Source of the DNA: Chloroflexi bacterium HGW-Chloroflexi-6
GTDB taxonomy: Bacteria > Chloroflexota > Anaerolineae > Anaerolineales > Villigracilaceae
DNA: 64,000 nucleotides
Reading direction: 5' to 3'
NCBI GenBank assembly: GCA_002840685.1
Contig: PHBU01000008.1
Location: 163,263 to 227,262, forward strand
Shown: piece after piece, positions 41,745-50,600 of the stretch
Position numbering within the stretch: position 1 is the first letter of the stretch
Layout of the letters: each line of letters begins with the position of its first letter
Program-made: the position numbers and the translations under genes
The notes under the pieces: generated by a model
Told to the model about the DNA's origin: nothing
What the model saw: only the letters and a program-made list of their open reading frames with translations
Databases searched by the model: none

Positions 41745-42857
41745 TCAGGCAAGACTCTGGTATAGGTTCAATAACCGGGTTTTCATGATCGGCCAGCCAT
41801 ATTTTTTTTCATAGGCATTGCGACCGTTTTGTCCCAGCGCCAGACACAGGCCTGGTTCAGTGAACAGGTGCAGGAAAGCCTGCTCAAGGGCATCCACATC
41901 GGCATATGGCACGACCAGCCCGCACTTGTTGTCTTCAATGATACAGTCCATGTTTGTGTCTTGTGCAACCACAATCGGTTTGGAAAGCAGCATGGCTTCA
42001 AATACTTTATTTGGGCTGGAGTAACGGTGATTCGGTATGGATGGATCGTACGTGGCGATCAAAGCGTCTGCCTGCTGGCTGAGTCGCAGCGTTTCATCAT
42101 AGGCGATGCGACCATGCCAGAGTACATTCGGAAGCAAAGCAGCGCGGGCCTGAATTTGATCTTCATCGCCCCCGAACCCGGCCAGGTCGAGATGCCAGTC
42201 TGGGTGCTTTTCAAGAATATCGAGCAGTTCCAGCAGACCGCGCTCGACCTGCAACAAACCCACGTAAACGATACGAAATGGGAATTTTCTTTCCGTGTTT
42301 GCCAGGGCAGGAAGGGTCTCTTCAGGAGAGTTGTAGATGAAAATCAATTGTTTGGGGTGGGATCCATTGATTTGCTGTCCACGGGCTTCATCAACCAAAA
42401 TGGCTGCGTCCACCTGGCCGATTATGAAGAGATCAAACTTGCGAATGAGAGTTTTTATCCAACCTGGTGTTGCGCGTAAGTGATCGGCATAAAAATCGAA
42501 AATATCATACACAACAGATTTTCGAAAAAGAAGTTTACAGACTAACGCCGGGAGTATGGTGTCGAAATCGCAGGCATGAATGACATCGTATGTTTTGCGC
42601 TGGCTGATCAGCCAATTCAGCAACCCAAACTGCCACTTGATCAGGGCGGGAAAATTACCCATGCCGTGCCCAAAGGCCGCACGAATGGGCAGACGGTGAA
42701 TCTGGAAGCCGGCTTTCTTATCTGCCAATGGAAGCGAGCCGCTGCGATCCCAGGCGATGGCCTGCACCTGGTATCCGGCCGCGGTCAGTGCGGCGGCTTC
42801 TTTTTCAACACGCGGGTCGGGCGCGATTGGGTTGGAACGACAAAAAAGGATGCGCAT
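41745..42857 (-). CDS. Glycosyltransferase (GT4-like)
   Basis: A 370-residue GT-B protein. RILFCRSNPIAPDPRVEKEA at the start and a C-terminal GT4-like part (RYSSPNKVFEAMLLSKPIV with the Glu that contacts the donor, then NKCGLVVPYADVDAL). The sequence resembles enzymes adding sugars in exopolysaccharide pathways. Its ATG shares one base with the wecB stop (TAATG at 42857), indicating translational coupling. The donor cannot be deduced. Confidence 0.83.
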   Translation of the reverse strand: MRILFCRSNPIAPDPRVEKEAAALTAAGYQVQAIAWDRSGSLPLADKKAGFQIHRLPIRAAFGHGMGNFPALIKWQFGLLNWLISQRKTYDVIHACDFDTILPALVCKLLFRKSVVYDIFDFYADHLRATPGWIKTLIRKFDLFIIGQVDAAILVDEARGQQINGSHPKQLIFIYNSPEETLPALANTERKFPFRIVYVGLLQVERGLLELLDILEKHPDWHLDLAGFGGDEDQIQARAALLPNVLWHGRIAYDETLRLSQQADALIATYDPSIPNHRYSSPNKVFEAMLLSKPIVVAQDTNMDCIIEDNKCGLVVPYADVDALEQAFLHLFTEPGLCLALGQNGRNAYEKKYGWPIMKTRLLNLYQSLA

Positions 42858-43972
42858 TAACCTGCCTCGACCAGCGCCTGGACAATTCTTTGCGCGGCGT
42901 ACCCATCGCCATACGGGTTGGCCGATTGCGCCATGTGTGCGTATTCCTGGGGGTCATCCAACAGCAGGCGCGTTTGGGTCAGAATATCCTGAGTTTGTGT
43001 GCCGATCAGGCGCACTGTTCCGGCCTGGACTCCTTCGGGCCTTTCGGTGGTTGCACGCATAACCAGGACCGGTATGCCAAAACCAGGTGCTTCTTCCTGT
43101 ATCCCGCCTGAATCCGTCAACACGAGAAAAGAATGCTTCATTAACTGCACCATTGGTAAATAATCCAGCGGCGGCAAGAGCGTTATGTTCGGAATATTTC
43201 CCAGGCGTGGCTGGACAATTCCCTGTACGTTGGGGTTGAGATGGACCGGGTAAATGATTTGAATCTCGTTCTGATAGGTTTCTGCCAGCGTCTGTAATGC
43301 GGCGCAAATATTTTCGAGCGGTTCCCCAAAATTTTCGCGGCGGTGGGCAGTTACCAGCAGAATGCGTTTGTTGCCTACTTGCTTGAGCAATTGCTGGGTT
43401 TCAGGCGGGACAGGTTTTTCAGCAACTTGTTGCAGGGCATCGATGACAGGGTTGCCGGTGACAATAATCTTATCTGCAGGTACATTCTCCCGCAAAAGGT
43501 TTTGTTTTGACCATTCTGTTGGCGCAAAATGCAAATCGGCCACCACGCCAGCCACCATGCGGTTGACTTCTTCAGGAAAAGGTTGGAATTTGTCGCCCGT
43601 GCGTAACCCGGCCTCTACGTGTCCAAAGCGGATGCGGTTGTAATAAGCCAGCATGGCGGTTGCCATGACGGTTGTCGTATCGCCCTGGGCTAGCACCCAA
43701 TCTGGGCGCAAGTCGCGCAGCACGGGGTCAAGCTCGGTAAAGATCGCCGCGGTGACACCGGCCAGGGACTGGTTGGGTTTCATCAGGTTCAAATCAACAT
43801 CAGGGGTTATGTCGAACAGATTGAGAACCTGATCCAACATCTGGCGGTGTTGGGCGGTGGCGCAAACAAGCGATTCAACGCCGGGGGTCTGGCGCAAACG
43901 TTGAACCACCGGCGCCATTTTGACGGCTTCGGGGCGGGTACCGATGACAGAAAGGATACGGAATGGGGACAT
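42857..43972 (-). CDS. wecB: UDP-N-acetylglucosamine 2-epimerase (non-hydrolysing)
   Basis: A 371-residue enzyme interconverting UDP-GlcNAc and UDP-ManNAc. Family motifs: GTRPEAVKMAPV (12-23), AQGDTTTV, HVEAGLRT, PEEVNRM, TAHRREN and LTDSGGIQEEA. ManNAc is a building block of teichoic-acid linkage units and of secondary cell-wall polymers that bind SLH domains, so the place of this gene inside the SLH-enzyme island may be meaningful. First gene of a three-gene unit with two glycosyltransferases. Also called mnaA. No clear ribosome site is seen before the ATG. Confidence 0.93.
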   Translation of the reverse strand: MSPFRILSVIGTRPEAVKMAPVVQRLRQTPGVESLVCATAQHRQMLDQVLNLFDITPDVDLNLMKPNQSLAGVTAAIFTELDPVLRDLRPDWVLAQGDTTTVMATAMLAYYNRIRFGHVEAGLRTGDKFQPFPEEVNRMVAGVVADLHFAPTEWSKQNLLRENVPADKIIVTGNPVIDALQQVAEKPVPPETQQLLKQVGNKRILLVTAHRRENFGEPLENICAALQTLAETYQNEIQIIYPVHLNPNVQGIVQPRLGNIPNITLLPPLDYLPMVQLMKHSFLVLTDSGGIQEEAPGFGIPVLVMRATTERPEGVQAGTVRLIGTQTQDILTQTRLLLDDPQEYAHMAQSANPYGDGYAAQRIVQALVEAG

Positions 43973-44013
43973 AGTTCAAAAATTTTACCATCAAAGCAAT
44001 CGCGAAAAGATAG

Positions 44014-44050
44014 CAAAAAAATAGCGGCGGTTTCTTTTGAAACCGCCGCC
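44014..44050 (-). terminator. Intrinsic terminator of the GH26 gene
   Basis: GCGGCGGTTTC (44024-44034) pairs with GAAACCGCCGC (44039-44049); a T-run follows on the minus strand. Confidence 0.87.
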
Positions 44051-44067
44051 AGAAGCAAAGAGAAATG

Positions 44068-45759
44068 TCAGGGCAGGTTAAACGTCCTGACCAGGAAGAT
44101 TGCCATTTGAGCCCGTGTTACAGGGTTATCGGGGCAGTAAATGCCTGCTCCGCAGCCACCGGTGATGCCCTCAGCTGCCAGTTGTTTGATCCAGGCGGCG
44201 GCCCAGTAGCTTGTGGCAACATCACCGAATCCGGTGCTCTCGCCCACAGCCGGGGGGCTATAACTCGAGCCGTATTTGCTCTTGAGCAGGAAGACGGCCA
44301 TCTGGGCGCGGGTGACGGGGTTGTCCGGGCAGTAGTTGCCTGCTCCACAGCCGCCTGTGATGCCATCTGCGGCCAATTGCTCGATCCAGGCGGCTGCCCA
44401 GTAAGAGGCAGGAACGTCGTTGAAGCGGGTTCCTGTCGCAGCTGGTGGTGTGAAGGCCGAGCTGTTCATGCCTTTCTCGAGGAAGATGGCCATTTGGGCG
44501 CGAGTGACGGTGTTATTAGGACAGTAATAGCGATAAGAAAAGTCTGTCACTCCTTCGAAATCAACTAAATTACTGCGGCAGCCTCCGGTAATTCCTGCTG
44601 AAACCAATCTTTCCACCCAGGGCTGGTAATAAGGAGTGGTGTTTTTGCCTGCGAAATCGGAAGCCGGCCAAACATCTTCGAAGGTGGCGCTGGGGCGGCC
44701 GAAACCGATATTTGCCATCTCAGGGCTGTTGGGCGCCCAGTAGCCGTAGGGAGCTTGTGTTACCTGGGCTTTAAAAGCCTGTTTTCCTTCGGCGGCAGGG
44801 CCACCTTGCCCATCGGCAGCTGAGTCCAGACCGTAATCAACCAGGTTGCAGAGAGATGCACCCGGAGTATTCTCTGGGTGCTCTTGGCGATTGAAATATA
44901 GTATTGCTCGCACGCCAGGAAAAGCCCCAATTTTTGAAAGCGTATCTGTGAACCAGGCTGCACGGTCCAGGCCATAGGCCACAGAGCCGATCTCGGCAAT
45001 AATGATCGGTTTCCCGGGCGCCATAGCCGCCATACGATTTAAATACGGCTGGTAAATTTCTTCATAGGATTCGTTGTTGGTAAATGACCAACAATCCCCG
45101 AAATTAAATGAACTGAAGCCTACCGCGTCAACTGCAGAGTTCCCAGGGTAATAGTTCTCGAATGCATCTTGTGGGTTGGCAGGGTCATTCCAACCATTGG
45201 GGGCAAAAACCCAACTGACCGAATTGACAGGTACTGCCTCTTCGTTGAAAATCTGGCGAATGCGTAGATAAGCGCGAATGAAATTGGCCGGGTCACGTCC
45301 GTAAGGAACCCATGCTCCGTTGGCTTCCTGGAGAGGAGCGATAAAAGCATGTCGCTCATCACCGCTGCCAACCAGCGTTTTGTAGGTTTTGGCCCAGCGG
45401 CGAATATGTGCGTCGATCGCGCCATCTGCTATTTGTTGGGCTGTCCACTGTGTTTCGGCGTCCCCTGCCCCAAGGTTGATAAACGGTACGTAGTTGTTAT
45501 CCCACGCGGCGTTTAACTCAGCAATAATCAACCAGTTTGGCGACTCAAGATCGAGGAAAGTGCCTGCTATAGAAACGGTGGGCGTCTCTAAATAAGTGTT
45601 CAAAGCATTGATTTCGCCAACGGTTTGATAGATTTCTGCAGATGGGTAGATGCCTACTAGAACGGGTAGTGCTCCTTCCCCCTTGGCTTGAAAGCCGGGT
45701 ATAACGAGAAGACTGATGGCAATAAAGAGAACGATAGTTTGTATTGTTTTACGAATCAT
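44068..45759 (-). CDS. Secreted GH26-like glycoside hydrolase with three SLH repeats
   Basis: A 563-residue protein starting at ATG 45759 behind TGGAGG. Signal peptide (1-27). The catalytic part (about 30-340) resembles GH26 (beta-mannanase/endoglucanase): acid/base E145 in APLQEANGAWVPYG and nucleophile E256 in IIIAEIGS, with a WVFAPNG strand between. Three SLH repeats follow; the first has a long loop between its cysteines (GGC, about 17 residues, YYCP), the others the short GGCGAG-x-YCP form. It ends TFNLP. Likely an endo-acting hemicellulase or mannan hydrolase on the cell surface. Confidence 0.83.
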   Translation of the reverse strand: MIRKTIQTIVLFIAISLLVIPGFQAKGEGALPVLVGIYPSAEIYQTVGEINALNTYLETPTVSIAGTFLDLESPNWLIIAELNAAWDNNYVPFINLGAGDAETQWTAQQIADGAIDAHIRRWAKTYKTLVGSGDERHAFIAPLQEANGAWVPYGRDPANFIRAYLRIRQIFNEEAVPVNSVSWVFAPNGWNDPANPQDAFENYYPGNSAVDAVGFSSFNFGDCWSFTNNESYEEIYQPYLNRMAAMAPGKPIIIAEIGSVAYGLDRAAWFTDTLSKIGAFPGVRAILYFNRQEHPENTPGASLCNLVDYGLDSAADGQGGPAAEGKQAFKAQVTQAPYGYWAPNSPEMANIGFGRPSATFEDVWPASDFAGKNTTPYYQPWVERLVSAGITGGCRSNLVDFEGVTDFSYRYYCPNNTVTRAQMAIFLEKGMNSSAFTPPAATGTRFNDVPASYWAAAWIEQLAADGITGGCGAGNYCPDNPVTRAQMAVFLLKSKYGSSYSPPAVGESTGFGDVATSYWAAAWIKQLAAEGITGGCGAGIYCPDNPVTRAQMAIFLVRTFNLP

Positions 45760-45838
45760 GTTTGCCTCCAAATGATTTTGCATCTTTTGGAGGTTATTTT
45801 ACCAGTACAACCCGTGCAAATTGATAGAATGCGAATCC

Positions 45839-45870
45839 AAAAAAAGATGAAGGGCACAAGGCCCATCATC
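45839..45870 (-). terminator. Probable intrinsic terminator of the following SLH gene
   Basis: GATGAAGGGC and GCCCATCATC form a stem with one mismatch; on the minus strand it is followed by a run of seven Ts. It lies 45 bases after the stop at 45915. Confidence 0.65.
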
Positions 45871-45914
45871 CAAGCAAACGGACCAGCCTGGCCAAACCAG
45901 AAGTTTTTCTGTAT

Positions 45915-47459
45915 TTATGGCAGGTTAAATGTGCGCACCAAGAATACAGCCATTTGGGCGCGGCTGACCGCTTGGTCCGGACAGTAATTGCCGGCGCTGC
46001 AGCCGCTGGTGATGCCTTCTGCCGCGAGTTGCTTGATCCAGGCTGCTGCCCAGTAACTGGTGGGAACATCGGCGAAGCCGGAGCTGGCCCCAACTACCGG
46101 GGGCAGGTAGCCTGAACCATATTTGGCTTTGAGCAGGAAGATGGCCATCTGGGCGCGGGTGACGGGTTGATCGGGGCAGTAGCTGCCGGTGCCGCATCCG
46201 CTGGTGATGCCGTCATTTGCCAATTGTTCGATCCAGGCGGCGGCCCAGTGAGTGGCTGGTACATCACCAAAAACTGTTCCATTCGCGGGTGGAGGGCTGA
46301 AAGCTGAGCCGTTCATGCCGCGTTCGATGAATATCGCCATCTGGGCGCGCGTGACCGAATTATCGGGGCAATATCGCAGTGGGCCGGTGGCACAGCCTCC
46401 GGTAATGCCGCTGTCATATAAGCGTTCAATCCAATCAAAAGCCCAGTGAGAAGGCAGGGCATCTGTAAAAGTAAATGGCAGGCTGGTGTGTGCCTGCCCG
46501 GAATTAGGGTCAACCATCAGCCAGGACTCATCGACAGCCTCGAAGTCATTGCCAGTCAGGTCATCGAGCAGGTGCAGCATGTCATTATCCCAGTTTTCAT
46601 CAGGCGCGCCTGAGACATACCAGTTTGAACCATTGTCGGCCAGGATAATGCCATATTTTTTCATGGCGCGTAAGATAACCTGCATCTCAGCCGGATAACC
46701 TGAAATATTGAAGGATGATTTCAGCCGAAAACGAGCGCCCATCGGTGGAATGTGTGTTGCAGACGGGTTGTTGGATGTAAGATGGCGCGCAGGCCAGATG
46801 TAACCATTGGTTTGAGATGCTGTGAAGCGGATGGCGTGATTAATTTCCCCGCTGACAATTTCATTATAGCGAACCAGGCCTGGCAAGATCGGCAGTCCGG
46901 CGGCATCTGCCGAGGTCCAGCCCGTCGGGCGCAGGGCATTTGATCCTAAACTCCAGATCGCACCTGAGCCTCCAAACCAGTCTCCGCCAGAGTAGCTGGC
47001 ATCATAAATTTCATATAGGGTGCAGGTGCTGCTGTCGATGATTAAAATATGGTGGTCGCTGCCATGTTCGATTAACGGGTTTGATGGAATTGGATAAGGA
47101 CCGGGGTCTGATTCGTCGGGATAGTAAAAGTCGACTGAAACTTTGGGTATGCTGTTATCCACAACATTATAAGGAATTCCAATTGGTCCGCCATCCCAGG
47201 TGCCTGAACCAAAATCCATGTGAAAGCCGGTGTTGCGCCCGATCGTATCCACCCACTGGGCGGAGAGACTGTGAACAGGCAGGTTGTCGATGGGCGTGTT
47301 CCAGACATTGTTTAGCGGAAAAATTTGGCAGCCCGCAATATTTTCGGCAATGGCCATGTCTCCAAGCATGGGGCTGGTTCCAGTCAGGAATAGCAAACAA
47401 GCAAGAGCAAAAAAACTGCTTGCAAACAATCTGGTTGTTCCACGGGTATTTAGTTTCAT
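45915..47459 (-). CDS. Secreted SLH protein with an unrecognised N-terminal domain
   Basis: A 514-residue protein starting at ATG 47459 (MKLNTRGTTRLF), with a signal peptide of about 35 residues. The 300-residue mature domain is not a family I can name. It contains CQIFPLNNVWNTPIDNLP, HHILIIDSSTCTLYEIYDA and several histidines (IEHGSDHH, ARHLTSNN, ATHIPPMGARF) that could bind metal. Trp/Gly-rich loops suggest a beta structure and perhaps carbohydrate binding. Three Cys-paired SLH repeats (first GGCATGPLRYCP) end it at TFNLP. From its neighbours, an extracellular hydrolase or lyase is a reasonable guess only. Confidence 0.75.
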   Translation of the reverse strand: MKLNTRGTTRLFASSFFALACLLFLTGTSPMLGDMAIAENIAGCQIFPLNNVWNTPIDNLPVHSLSAQWVDTIGRNTGFHMDFGSGTWDGGPIGIPYNVVDNSIPKVSVDFYYPDESDPGPYPIPSNPLIEHGSDHHILIIDSSTCTLYEIYDASYSGGDWFGGSGAIWSLGSNALRPTGWTSADAAGLPILPGLVRYNEIVSGEINHAIRFTASQTNGYIWPARHLTSNNPSATHIPPMGARFRLKSSFNISGYPAEMQVILRAMKKYGIILADNGSNWYVSGAPDENWDNDMLHLLDDLTGNDFEAVDESWLMVDPNSGQAHTSLPFTFTDALPSHWAFDWIERLYDSGITGGCATGPLRYCPDNSVTRAQMAIFIERGMNGSAFSPPPANGTVFGDVPATHWAAAWIEQLANDGITSGCGTGSYCPDQPVTRAQMAIFLLKAKYGSGYLPPVVGASSGFADVPTSYWAAAWIKQLAAEGITSGCSAGNYCPDQAVSRAQMAVFLVRTFNLP

Positions 47460-47582
47460 AAGTTTTCCAATCGATCTAAATTGTCGGGCAAAATCACCTG
47501 TCTTTAGGCTATCAGTCTTTGTTTTTTGGGGCAATCGTACGTTTTGGGGATGGACTTTTTTGAGAACTGCAGGCATTTGAAA

Positions 47583-47622
47583 AAAACTTCCAAAGCCTGC
47601 CCGGGCAGGCTTTGGAAGTTTT
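47583..47622 (-). terminator. Perfect 40-bp palindrome acting as terminator of the nucleotidase gene
   Basis: Two 20-base arms meet without a loop, with A-runs before and T-runs after. It lies 34 bases beyond the stop at 47656. Confidence 0.85.
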
Positions 47623-47655
47623 GCGTTCTTGTGATTTGGTTTTGGAAACCAGATA

Positions 47656-50600
47656 TTACGGCAAATCGAATGTTTTTATCAGGAAGATGGCCATCTGGGC
47701 GCGGGTGACGGATTGTTCGGGGCAGTAATTGCCTGCGCCACAGCCGCTGGTAATGCCTTCAGCGGCCAGTTGCTTGATCCAGGCTGCTGCCCAGTGGCTG
47801 GTGGAAACATCGGCGAAGCCGCTGTTATCCCCGACCGCGGGAGGAAGATATCCTGTGCCGTGTTTGGCCTTGAGCAGGAAGACTGCCATCTGGGCGCGAG
47901 TAACCGGTTGGTCAGGGCAGTAGATGCCCAGACCGCAGCCGCCGGTGATGCCGTCATCTGCCAGTTGTTCGATCCAGGCTGCATACGGATGGCTGGTGGG
48001 TACATCCGTGAAAACCGTTCCTGTTGCGGCAGGCGGGGTGTAGCCTGCGCCATTAATACTCCTGAGTAAGAAGACTGCCATTTGGGCGCGGGTAACCGAG
48101 CTTTCGGGGCAGTAGATGAGCGGGCTGATGCCGCAGCCACTGGTAATACCGTTGTTGTACAGGCGCTCGATCCAACTCCAGGCCCAGTAGGATGGAAGAA
48201 CATCAGCAAATATTTGAGTGCGAATATCATAAACCTGGCCAGCGGTGTATGGCAACCCACTGAGGGGATTGGCGGCCAAATCTTCTATATCTGCCGTGTT
48301 GAGAATATCCAGGCGCAGGGTGCCGGCGCCGGTCCCGGTGCTGATCGTAACCGTGTAAGTTGTTCCTGAGCCGCTAACGCCTGTTACCGCAGCGCCGCTG
48401 AGAGTCCCGGTGGAGGTCAGGCCAAAGTCAGCTGTATCCACACCGCTAACAGCTTCGGAGAAGGTTACGGTGAAATCGACGTTGGTGGCATTGGTTGGAT
48501 TGATGCCCGCGCGGGTGCTTGAGATAACCGTCGGGGGCGCATCGCCAACCGTTCCGCTTATGGTGAAGTTGTACGGATTCTCGCTGGAGTCGTTATTGGC
48601 AAAGGACAGAGTACCGCTGGGAGTGCCAACAGTAGTCGCGTCCATAAGCACCTCGAAGGATGTATTCCCACCTGGGGCGACCGTTGTGCTGCCAAAAGAT
48701 GAAACGAGACTGAATCCGGATGGTAGAGAGATGGGCTCGGTGAGAGTCAGGTTGACTGTTCCCAGGTTATCGATAACGAAGGTTTTGGTAATGGGTGTGC
48801 CAACTGTTGTGGTGCCAAAATCGACCGTGCCGGTACCGTCGGGGATGTCAACCGCGCCACCCAGCGATACTGCGATCTCCGTCTCAGGGGCAAACTTGAT
48901 GCGACCTTCAATGGCCGGGGAGACTGTACCCATGTCCTGGATGTAGTTGATCACTGCATCGCGGACGTAATACTGGGTATCCTGTACGATCTGGGCCAAT
49001 GGCCATAAGGTTACACCGGCATCGTTGAAGTTACAAGAACCAGCCGCCAGGTAGTTGACGGTGGATACATTGTAATAGGTGGCGGCATCGGTGAAGTCAA
49101 TTGGCGTGCCGTTGTACTTGAAAGCTGAGACGTTGTCTCCATTCGGCACGGAAGATGCATCTTTGTAGATGATCTCGTTGCCAGCGTTGGTATCAATCAT
49201 ACAGGTGGTGTAGTGCGAATAGCCACCGTAGTTAACCGGATCGGTTGTGTAGTAGTAGTAGTTTCGGTAGGCGCGTTCCAAAACCGCCTTGAGTTGTGGG
49301 CCGTTCATGCTAATGACCAGGAGCGAGTTTTCGTAGGGCATACCGCTGAACATATCTGCAATGGTCAGGGTGACCGGGCTGGCCGGGGTAGCCCCGCTTG
49401 CCATCAGCTTGTTGGTCATCGCGCCAGACAGGTGGAAGTCCACTGGGATGCTGTGCACGGTTTCCAACTCATATACAGACGCATCCGCCTGCAAGTTGGC
49501 GCCATTTGTTTCCTGGGTGAAGGCCAGGAGCGTGTCAATCGGAGTCGTGGTCTGACCGACAACGGTGCTGTTGTAGGTAGCCAATTGGGTCGTATATGGC
49601 GTCACAATGCCGTCAGTTGCGGCATCTTCGGCAATACTGGTTGTAACAGTGAGGAAGCGGCCGGTTTCTGCAACGACATCATACCCACCAGCGCCATTGT
49701 CCCTTAGGCCAAGGATAACTTCGCCTAGAGTGTTGTTGTAGCGATAAGCGTGACCAATGATGACCGGATTGCCATCGGGTCCAGCAACGATGGTTGGCAG
49801 GAACTTGTAATTGCCAAAGCCAGAAGCCGGATTGGTGTGGCTGTGACCGCCGATGATCGCGTCAATGCCGCTGACGGTGGTTGCCAAGTTGGTATCAACG
49901 TTGGCATCCACTTCAACGCTGGCTGGGTTCTCGGTGAAGCCGATGTGGGTCAGGGCAACCAAAACATCGTTGCCTGTACGTAGGCTGTCCGAGAGTTCCT
50001 GGGCCTTGACGAGCGGGTCGCTGAAGGTCAGGCCGGGGATATTGCTGGGAAGTTCGTAGTTCGGGATGCGGTGATTGCCGATGCCCAGAATCGCGATTTT
50101 GATATTTTCCGCGCCCAGGGTCTTGGTTATGTAGGGTTGGACACCTGCCCCGCCATTGGCAGTAGATAGACCATAAGCGCCATCATCCGCGACATTGGCT
50201 TGAAGTACCGGGAAGCCAGCCTGGGCCAGGATAGCCTGGAAGATGTCTTTGCCAAAATTGAATTCGTGGTTGCCCAACACCATGGCGTCATAGCCCATCG
50301 AGTTCATGGCCGCCATCATGGGATGAGTTTGCAGGGATGCATCGAGCAGGGTTCCATCACTGGCATATCCAAGCGGGGCAGACTTGAAATAATACATCAT
50401 CGCGTCGCCCTGGATGTTGTCACCAGATGAAAGCAGCAGGGTGCGGGTGGGGTTGTGCAGCTTTTCCTGTTTGATCAGGGTGGCAAGCTGGGTGTAGCCC
50501 ACATAGGCGCCCTTGTCCAGGTTGCCGTGCGAGTCGTTGTGGTGTAGGATGGTCACCGGAACAATTTCGCCACCGCCATCATAGACAGTGTCGCCATTGC

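Noticed and set aside
40628..43972. A complete capsule or O-antigen cluster
   Set aside because: Only an epimerase and two glycosyltransferases are present; no polymerase, flippase or export genes are seen.
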